A stretch of DNA of 64,000 bases, taken from Acanthococcus lagerstroemiae (lineage: Eukaryota > Arthropoda > Insecta > Hemiptera > Eriococcidae). The DNA lies in assembly GCA_031841125.1 (NCBI GenBank), contig CM063110.1, positions 19,277,626 to 19,341,625 of the forward strand, in the 5' to 3' direction. Made by a program: the position numbers and the translations under genes. The notes under the pieces were generated by a model, which saw nothing but the letters and a program-made list of their open reading frames with translations, was not told where the DNA came from and ran no database searches. Below, piece after piece: positions 57,159 to 64,000 of the stretch (position 1 is its first letter; each line of letters opens with the position of its first letter).

Positions 57159-57525
57159 AACAATCCTCTGTAGTACTTCCTTGCAACTCGTGTTTCCTTT
57201 TCATTTTGTCTCTTCACAATAGACTGTTTACTCGCTCCCAAAGGCGCATATCGAAAACAATAACGCGGTAATAACGGCGCGACTAATGTCAAGATAGACC
57301 GGGGGGATGATCCGGATAGGTTAAATCTGTTCTGCACGAACCCTAAATAGGATAAATACAGTCAGTCGATAAACTTGATTCGGCGAACACGCATAATCTC
57401 GAATATTGTTATTATAATAGACCAGCGGTGGTAATTGGACACCGCGAGCAGCCCCTCGAAACGTGCGCCGTCAAAGGGGTGACGATGTACAAGCGGCGCC
57501 GTTTAAAATGATTAATTTTTCGCAG

Positions 57526-57728
57526 TATGAAGAATGCGACGCCGATGACACATCAATGACGGAAGCGAGGAAAGTAGAACTTTTCTACCACGTGCTATCC
57601 GGCTCCGTAAAGCTGATACACAATTTCGCGGACAAAATTCCGGGCTTCAACGAGCTGTCGGTGGAAGATCAGAATCTGCTGTTCCAGTCCGCCTCGCTGG
57701 AGTTGTTCGTGCTGCGGCTAGCCTACAG
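57526..57728 (+). CDS. Hr38: NR4A exon: start of the ligand-binding domain
   Basis: The acceptor is attaatttttcgcag, the donor CTACAG|GTGAAG. The 67 codons begin YEECDADDTSMTEARKVELF and include FADKIPGFNELSVEDQNLLF and QSASLELFVLRLAYR. The last stretch is the helix 3 to helix 5 signature shared by NR4A and other nuclear receptors. Coding potential extends leftwards past the acceptor to 57463, but the conserved sequence starts at the splice site, which is taken as the exon edge. In this family the pocket is filled by bulky side chains, so no ligand is expected. Confidence 0.96.
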
Positions 57729-58709
57729 GTGAAGTAGACCCTGGAATAAGATCGACAAAGATATACTGGCAGGGAAACCAGTCATTAGCACCTACTTATG
57801 TCAGTGTCATCATCTGACTGCCAGGAATAGCGAACAGATTTAGAATTAGCCATCGGTCGGTCGTGCGAGACACAATGATTGTTTGTTTATGATTTTCTCC
57901 GGACCGTTTCCACGACAACCGGAGTTCGAATTAACGTCCGGAAAATGTGCAGAAAAAATAGATTCCGAGTACGGACGGGCCTAGTGCACACACACGTTAA
58001 CTCCGTAGTAATCACGTCGTTGAATTAATTATGAATTTGCCACATCGATTCCGGTTACCTTGATTTACATCAGCGAAAAGAGAAGTACGTCTGAAGGTTC
58101 CTGACCGGTGGTAAAAGCTGGTTGGGGAGAGTGCTTTCTTATTTTTGGCGCGTGAAAAGTAAGTGGAGGAAGACGGATTTTATGTGAGTGCTGGAGAATA
58201 GCGAAATGAAAGAAACAGGGATCCGTCGTAGCGTCGTTTCACGAACATTCTGTGGGATTGGTCCAGAATTCTCGAGGAACCGGTTTCGATGACTCGAGGC
58301 TGAACGATGCATTTTAATAAGAGGGACAACAAAAAATACTTATCTATTCAAAATGCTGAACAAATATCTAATTGTTCGTTTTGTTGGTTCAATTTTAACT
58401 GATATTCTGAGTAAACCCATGCAAAATGGAGCTGAGGAGTTTGATACTGAGAACAATTAAAGACCATGGAACCCTAAGAATAAATGTAGACTCGCCAAAT
58501 CTGTCACTTTTTCAATACGACATCATTATCAAATTTCATATAGAATTCCACCCAGAAGTCGAATTACCATGTCGACATCGACTTTTTGATTGAATTGTTC
58601 ATTGACTTCTTTTTAGAATTCTATTCAAAAGTTAATATCAGCACTGCCTTCAACTTTTGTGTCGTATTCAACTACAATGTTTGTGTAAGAAAAATGACAA
58701 ATTTTAAAA

Positions 58710-58831
58710 GTTGACAAAAGAGTTGATTTTTGTATCAACTGTGTTTCAAGAGAACAGTTTGATTTCAAAATTTAAACTTAGATCACACCCATTGAAACGC
58801 AGTCGATATCAAAATCGACTCTTTTGTCGAT
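58710..58831. repeat. Self-complementary repeat unit 1 (intronic)
   Basis: The left arm (58710-58750, gttgacaaaagagttgattt...) and right arm (58792-58831, ...aaaatcgactcttttgtcga) pair over about 40 bases with a 41-base spacer. Confidence 0.75.
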
Positions 58832-58914
58832 CTTTCTTTCTACATCAATCACTTGTCCAATACGGCTTTATAATCAAATTCTGTATCAGAGGTTTAACAA
58901 GTAACAAATTTTAG

Positions 58915-59039
58915 AAGTCGACGAAAGAGTCGATTTTCGTATCGACTGTTTTTCAAGAGAACTGTTTGGTTTTGAAAGTTAAATTTGTCCAGGGCCCTTG
59001 AAAAACAGTTGATACGGAAATCGACTCCTCTGTCAATAT
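58915..59039. repeat. Self-complementary repeat unit 2 (intronic)
   Basis: Arms 58915-58956 (gtcgacgaaagagtcgattt...) and 58997-59039 (...aaatcgactcctctgtcaat). Same design and sequence family as unit 1. Confidence 0.75.
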
Positions 59040-59066
59040 TTAAAATCTATCACTTTTTCAATACAC

Positions 59067-59332
59067 AGCCCTGACGAGGAGGGAGGGAAGGGGAAAATAC
59101 CCCTGGGCCGGACTTTCAGGGGGGCAGATATTTTTAAAAGGCCTGAATTTCAACGCTTATGGCTACATCATAATGTACATCAAATCAGCAATCACTCCTT
59201 ACACCATGAAAGAAACCTCTTATCCCATAGCTTATAATCATTTCCCATCTGACAAAATAACAAAATGAACTGGAAGGAGAGAGGAGCCCGTGGACATTCC
59301 CCCATGCCCTCTTTTTCTCTCTACAGAGCTGA
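59067..59332 (+). mobile_element. MITE, AGCCCTG-CGAGG family, forward copy (intronic)
   Basis: Matches the reverse complement of 61351-61608 over its whole length. It includes ggccggactttcaggggg (the complement of the reverse copy's cccttgaaagttcgggcc), gatgtacatcaaatcagcaa and gagaggagcccgtgg. The ends are AGCCCTGACGAGG and CTCTACAGAGCT. Flanks are only weakly duplicated. Confidence 0.75.
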
Positions 59333-59406
59333 TGATACAACATTATTATCAAATTTAACATCAGATTTGACTACAATGTTGTGTCAAAAAGTAACGGATT
59401 TTAAAT

Positions 59407-59528
59407 GCCAACAAAAAAGTTGATTTTCATATCAACTGTGTTTTAAGGGAGCAGTTTAGTTTCAATAGTTAAACATAAATCACAGCACTTGAAACACAGT
59501 TGATACAAAAAGTGACTCTTTTGTCGAC
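59407..59528. repeat. Self-complementary repeat unit 3 (intronic)
   Basis: Arms 59407-59447 and 59488-59528, again ~41 bases each with a ~40-base spacer. Confidence 0.75.
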
Positions 59529-60163
59529 ATCACAAAATGATCCATGTCATACGATTTTGGATCAACCAACATGTAATTAAATTTGTGTAGAATTTAATGT
59601 ACAAAATAGTTGATTACCATTGTCAGTACGTAGTTTGTTGTGAATAAATTATCAATTGAGCATCAATTAATTTGTAAAAAGGAAACATTTTAATAAATAT
59701 TGTCCCAACAAAATTTGTTTGTATTGATATTTTAATGGAAAGACTACAGTTTGTCAGTACATTTTTGATACTGTCGATGCAAAATATTTAATAAGATTAA
59801 ATCAAACATCTATGTGCATTACAAAATCACACAATACACTATTTAGCGTGAGTATTTAAAATGAGCTCGAACCAATGCTCGCTTCAAAAATGTCAGGATA
59901 ATTTGGGACTAGTCACACTAACTGATGAAAATGAAGAGTGTTGACGTGAGCGAACATATTAAGGTCCATGGGAGTGGAAAAGGGGACATCCAAGCTACCA
60001 TTCGTATCATCAGACACTGAGCTTGAGGATGGGTAATGATATGCCACGAATCGCGTACTCGCCGGCACACGTGCGTGCTGCGATCTTTGGGTTGAAATTA
60101 AAAGTATTTTGAGGCTCTATGGGCACTTAGGATGTTTAGTATTGTATGAGCGGCGATTCTTAG

Positions 60164-60598
60164 CAGGGACGTACCGATGGGGGCAACCTACCACCCCCTC
60201 TCCCCGTAGGAATTTTTCACTCAGCAGTTGGAAAAATTTACCGTTTCAGTCAAACAAGTTGGAAAAATCCAACAAGTGGTTTTTTTTTTTTTTTTGCTTT
60301 GATACTTGGGAATTGAGTTGAGAAGTTGGGAAAACCCAACAAAGTCAAAAATTCTTTCTTCTTTTGCAATAATACTTGGGAATTTTGAGATTCTGATTTG
60401 AGTAAGTTGTTGGAAAAACCCAAAAGGTGAAAAAGGCTTGGGAATTTTGAGTTGAGTCAGTTGGAGAAATTCAACAGGTCAAAAGGTTTTTTTTTTTTGC
60501 TTTGATACTTCGGAATTCTGAGTTGAGTCGGTTTTGAAACTTTCACAATTTTTACCCCCCCCCCCCCTCCCCTGGAAAAACTCTTCTGTACGTCCCTG
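60164..60598. mobile_element. hAT-type MITE, CAGGGACGTACC family, copy 2 (intronic)
   Basis: Ends CAGGGACGTACCGATGG and TGTACGTCCCTG, perfect 8-bp duplication attcttag (60156-60163, 60599-60606). At 435 bp it is longer than the other copies because the ttgggaattttgagttgag phrase is repeated internally. Confidence 0.93.
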
Positions 60599-60679
60599 AT
60601 TCTTAGATTCTTAGAACAGTAAGCATAAACAAAACCACTTTTGCAAAATTTGGCACATAGGATGTTTTGAACTTCCCGC

Positions 60680-61133
60680 CTTCATATTAACTATGTTTTG
60701 AAGGAACAGTTTATTTTCAAAATTTGAATTTGTATCATGGCCCATGAAAAACAGTCAATACAAAAATAGACTCTCATGTCAACCCTCAAAATCTATCACT
60801 TTTCTGACACCACATTGTAGTCAAATCTGGTATAGAATTTGATACAAAAGTCGAGTTACCATGTCGTCATCAACTTTTGGATTGAATTATGTATCGACTT
60901 CTTTTTAAAATTCTATTCAGAAGTCGATATCAGCGCTGCATTTGATTTTTGTATTAAATTTTGTATCATATTCAACTACGATATGATGTCAGAAAAACGA
61001 AGAATTTTAAAAGTTGACAAAAGATTTGAGTTTTGTATCGACTGTGTTTTGAGGGAATAGTTTGGTATTAAAATTTAAACTTCGAGCACAGTCCTTGAAA
61101 CACAAATGATCTAAAAGTCAGTATCTTTGTCGA
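60680..61133. repeat. Self-complementary repeat units 4 and 5 (intronic)
   Basis: A weaker unit lies around 60690-60785 and a clear one at 61011-61052 / 61092-61133. Between them the spacer text (attctattcagaagtcgatatcag...) repeats the text between earlier units (58610-58650). Confidence 0.65.
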
Positions 61134-61350
61134 CGTTCAAAATTTATTTTTTATTTTTATTTTTTCTCAGTCCCACATTGTAATTGAACCTGATATAGAA
61201 TTTGATACAAAAGTCGCGTTATCATGCCAAAATTGACTTTTAGATAGAATTTTCCATCGAAGTTGATGCACAGTTCGATTCAAAAGTCGACGTCAACGAA
61301 GTAGCTCGACTTCTGAATCGTATTCTATATTAAATTCGACCACCATATCT

Positions 61351-61608
61351 AGCCCCGTAGAGGGAAAAAGAGGGCCTGGGGGAATTTCCACGGGTCTCCC
61401 TCTCCTTCCAATTCATTTTGTTCTTTTGTCAGATGGGAAAAAATTATAAGCTACGGGATAAGAGGTTTCGTTCACGGTGTAAGGAGTGATTGCTGATTTG
61501 ATGTACAGTATGATTGAAATTCAAACCTTCTAACAATATCGGGCCCCCTTGAAAGTTCGGGCCCGGGGTATTTCCCCCCATTTCTCCCCCCCCCCTCGAC
61601 AGGGTTGA
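61351..61608 (-). mobile_element. MITE, AGCCCTG-CGAGG family, reverse copy (intronic)
   Basis: Opposite orientation to the copy at 59067. Ends on the + strand are AGCCCCGTAGAGG and CCTCGACAGGGTT; flanks ccatatct and tcatatca agree at six of eight positions. Confidence 0.75.
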
Positions 61609-62119
61609 TCATATCATATTAAAAAAGTGACGGATTTGTGGTGTTGAGATGACGTGTTACATCCTCTCCTGTTTGTGCTGAAACTTTCTAAGGTTTAGTG
61701 TCTATGAGATTTCAGTATGTAATTTTTCTTCGATACAATAAGTAACAAGAGTGTTTTGGTAAGGTGCGTAGCAAGCATAGGATATATGGGTATGGTAATG
61801 AAGGCTTTTGCTCCCCCTAGTGTGAAACATTTCAATTACAGTAATACTTCATTGATAGCTAGCTCTCTTAGCTAGAAACGCGAGCCGTGTCTCCCCTGCC
61901 AAAATTAGAAACGCGTAGAAAGATACCCACCTGATATCTGAAAAACTGCAGTAGAAGATCTGTTACCATAAAATCCACTGTACAGAGTGACAGAGTGTCA
62001 AGCAGTCGAATGGAGAATGTCCAACTAAGTTGGGGTGCATGTAATCGGGTAGATGGGCAGAAAGGAGCAAAAACCTCCAAAAAGAGCTTAGAATAGGCGC
62101 TGATGATCATTAAATTCGC

Positions 62120-63135
62120 GAAAATATTCTTACGTTTTAACTTAGTTGTACTTCAATATCGAAGGCATGAAAGTCGGATTGTCAATGAATACGTCAAAGA
62201 CCAAATTAATGACTAACATATGGTGCAGAAAGATTTTCGGTAAGGAAGGAAAATTGAAATTGTGAGAGAACATACCAAATAACTTGCATTCGAGGGGAAG
62301 AGGAAACTGGAGTTGAGCGCGAGGACAGCGAAAATTTGAAAAAACTTCGGTGCATGCAGGGAGGTGCTGAAAGGCAGTCTACCGATGAGTGCAAAAATGT
62401 AAATTTGAGATCAATTTGCGATACCCACCCTCACTTACAGAGCTCAGACGTTGTCCCTGACAAAAGCCACTAAACGACAGGTTGAGAATAACTCACTTCA
62501 GTATGTTATGCAGCATAGTGAATATAAAAACCAAAGATATATAAAAGGTAAGAGCCGGGACGTACCGAGAAGAGTTTTTCCTTGAAGGGGGGGGGGGGGG
62601 GTAAAATTTGTGAAAGTCCCAACTGACTCACCGACTCAACTCAGAATTCCCAAGTACCAAAGCAAACGTAGAAAAACTTTTTGAATTGTTGGGTTTTTCC
62701 AACTTCTCAACTCAATTTTCAAGTATCAAAGCAAAAAAAAAAAAAAAAGGCTCTTACCTCTTAATCTTTTAAACTTGTTGAGTTGCCCTCCTGCCCCCCC
62801 CCTTATCGGTACGTCCCTAGGTAAAAGAGATTTAACAAAATAACAGGACCACACGATAAGGAAAGAGGGTCAAAAAAGCTAAGCCAAGCTTCGCGGGGCA
62901 CATGGTGAGGGGACAAATGGGGGAAGGTAGCCGAAGAATGGTCGTCAAGTGGAAAGGGAGAAGTAGAGAGACCAGTTGGCAAGAGAATTTGGGATATTAT
63001 GAGGTAAGGTGGGAAGGGATAGGGGATGGCGGAAGAAGACGATGGACGCCTATGCCCGAAACCGGGTGTATTCGACGGCATGGCAGCCCCCTACACAAGC
63101 GGGGTCGAATGTACATTCGAATGAAGGCTGTAAAT
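62120..63135 (+). pseudogene. Decayed LINE (intronic), split by a MITE
   Basis: Broken frames give VGLSMNTSKTKLMTN and LKKLRCMQGGAERQSTDEC, then LTKATKRQVENNSLQYVMQH up to the MITE. After it come SFAGHMVRGQMGEGSRRMVV and GRRRWTPMPETG. This is the region from the end of the reverse transcriptase (GL.MN..KTK) to the C-terminal GH..R / RW blocks. It is dead, with many stops and shifts. Confidence 0.75.
62555..62819. mobile_element. hAT-type MITE, CAGGGACGTACC family, copy 3, inside a LINE
   Basis: Ends CCGGGACGTACCGA and TCGGTACGTCCCTA; flanks ggtaagag and ggtaaaag are an 8-bp duplication with one change. G-run near the left end. It interrupts the LINE remnant at 62120-63135. Confidence 0.9.
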
Positions 63136-63154
63136 ATTATAAAATAAGTGTAAA

Positions 63155-63365
63155 AAAGTACTTCAGTATAGTAAAATTCAGTTTTGACTTCAGTGGTACT
63201 GCAGTAGAGATATTTGGCAAGAAGTCTTCAGGGGTTAGCCCATCATCAGTGCTTTAGAGTAATGAGATAAATGTAAAGCACTGATGATGGACTAGCCTCC
63301 GAAAACATTTTGCCAAATATATCTACTACTTAAGTGAGAAAGGTATTTTATTACCAAGTACTTTC
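63155..63365. repeat. Long hairpin with hammerhead-like core boxes
   Basis: Arms of about 95-100 bases (63155-63256 and 63273-63365) pair imperfectly around a loop of about 16 bases. The right arm reads CTGATGA (63281-63287), a 13-base segment, then GAAA (63301-63304), the two conserved boxes of hammerhead ribozymes in the right order and close spacing. The other arm, read on the minus strand, has CTGATGA but GAAG in place of GAAA. Catalysis is not shown. Confidence 0.55.
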
Positions 63366-63779
63366 ATCGAATGACTTCATTTCTGTGGAGGAAGATGATA
63401 TCTCCATCTTGGACAAAAGGAACACATTTTAACAAGACTATTAATAATGTTAACAATGGTTTTCGGGGAGGGGGTCGTCCAGCATTCTCAACAGTTCACC
63501 TTTCAGACGTACAGGTATCAATTTTGGGTATTTTCAAAGATCTAGACCGGCATCGATCTATTCATACATCCCAGAAAGTTTAAACGGAAGTACACGGTTG
63601 TTGACCACATAGATACGCCGAAGCCAAAAGTCGATCGTGTGTTCGCTATTAAGCAATAATAACTGGTATAGGAAACATAGTTCCAAATATGGGCCGGTTT
63701 GCTCTACGGTGGTTTGATGAGTCTGTAAGTCCCATTTACCTCGCCATTAATCTTCTACATTCGTTTTCGATTTGTGTAG

Positions 63780-63958
63780 AACGCACAGTACCGACTCGAA
63801 GATCATATTCTGTAACGGAGTTGTCCTACACAAGCACCAGTGCGTTCGCAGCTTCGGCGACTGGCTGCAGTCGATTTTGGAATTCTGCGAGACCATTCAC
63901 GCTATGCAGATCGACATATCCTCGTTCGCCTCATTATGCGCGCTGACGTTAATTACCG
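63780..63958 (+). CDS. Hr38: NR4A exon: middle of the ligand-binding domain
   Basis: The acceptor is tcgatttgtgtag, the donor ATTACCG|GTAAGC. The exon joins the previous one through the Arg codon (AG|A) and reads THSTDSKIIFCNGVVLHKHQ, then CVRSFGDWLQSILEFCETIH and AMQIDISSFASLCALTLIT. FCNGVVLH, SFGDWL and ASLCALTLIT are recognisable NR4A ligand-binding-domain blocks around helices 5 to 8. The exon ends one base into a codon, so the remaining helices (9 to 12, with AF-2) must be encoded by sequence beyond the right edge of the window. Confidence 0.96.
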
Positions 63959-64000
63959 GTAAGCTGAAATCGAGAAGTTGAAACCAGAAAGGATTGGTAC

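Larger units (their letters stand above)
56255..57525 (+). other. NR4A intron (1.3 kb)
   Basis: Contains a MITE (56686-56833) and a CT-dinucleotide microsatellite (about 57127-57158). From about 57230 the sequence becomes less AT-rich towards the acceptor, without a recognisable second coding block. Confidence 0.9.
57729..63779 (+). other. NR4A intron (6.05 kb), rich in repeats
   Basis: It contains at least four self-complementary repeat units (58710-59530 and 60690-61133), two copies of one MITE in opposite orientation (59067-59332, 61351-61608), two copies of the CAGGGACGTACC MITE (60164-60598, 62555-62819), a LINE remnant (about 62120-63135) and a long hairpin (63155-63365). The first 600 bases (57729-58320) are less AT-rich and show none of these. 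Confidence 0.9.
51329..63958 (+). other. Hr38: NR4A/Hr38 nuclear receptor gene, five exons, both ends incomplete
   Basis: The exons at 51329-51926, 53631-53941, 55953-56254, 57526-57728 and 63780-63958 join in one reading frame. Every junction has AG acceptor and GT donor bases and the phases match (AG|C, G|GA, CAA|TAT, AG|A). Members of this family are ligand-independent nuclear transcription factors that bind DNA as monomers or as dimers with RXR/USP, and are immediate-early genes in neurons and in ecdysteroid responses (family knowledge). Missing here are the exon with the start codon, upstream of 51329, and the C-terminal part of the ligand-binding domain, expected just past 64000. Introns are 1.70, 2.01, 1.27 and 6.05 kb and are filled with mobile-element debris. 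Confidence 0.95.

Noticed and set aside
1..64000. CRISPR arrays, bacterial operons or ribosome-binding sites
   Set aside because: No regularly spaced direct repeats with unique spacers; spliced exons and transposon content show a eukaryotic genome.

Overview
This window is animal nuclear DNA, almost certainly from an arthropod and most likely an insect. It is AT-rich, intron-containing and crowded with decayed transposons. The only host gene that can be supported is on the + strand at the right end. It is an NR4A-class orphan nuclear receptor (insect Hr38, vertebrate Nurr1/NGFI-B group), present as five exons between 51329 and 63958. The exon phases agree across all four introns. The first coding exon with the start codon and the last ligand-binding-domain exon(s) are not identified: the former lies upstream at an unknown place, the latter beyond the window. 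A small mitochondrial COX1 fragment at 47014-47215 also fits an arthropod.

Layout. 1-18.4 kb: AT-rich intergenic DNA with short inverted-repeat (hAT-type) elements, a tRNA-derived SINE (about 6.44-6.67 kb), a decayed LINE (8.76-9.64 kb), a foldback element (11.40-12.17 kb) and a tandem duplication (15.35-16.5 kb). 18.4-19.4 kb: a CpG-richer block that looks like a promoter or first exon. 19.4-20.6 kb: a tandem array of about 370-bp units, one of which carries a MITE. 20.8-38 kb: mostly unexplained AT-rich DNA, with a second CpG-richer block (26.8-27.5 kb), a 682-bp MITE (28.4-29.06 kb) and a diverged copy (37.0-37.85 kb) of a segment also seen at 3.67-4.85 kb. 38.16-50 kb: a stack of retroelements. 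A complete Bel-Pao LTR retrotransposon (38678-46528, minus strand, two 372-bp LTRs with 3 differences, 5-bp target duplication CAAGT) sits inside an older minus-strand LINE. This is followed by the COX1 NUMT and two more LINE remnants on the + strand. 51.3-64 kb: the NR4A gene, whose introns hold eight MITEs, a family of self-complementary repeats, another LINE remnant and a hairpin carrying hammerhead-like core boxes.

How it fits together. The NR4A exons encode an N-terminal activation region, a complete two-zinc-finger DNA-binding domain with the C-terminal A-box, and the first part of the ligand-binding domain. Everything else is transposable elements at various stages of decay. Target-site duplications let the insertion order be read in several places: MITE into LINE, Bel-Pao into LINE, MITE into a tandem repeat.

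Two cautions. The NR4A exon at 51329-51926 carries an in-frame TGA that looks like a one-base loss. The Bel-Pao coding region has three breaks, all of the same kind: one base short, at runs of A. Together these point either to true decay or to homopolymer errors in the underlying assembly. No domain call was checked against a database; all come from reading the translations.
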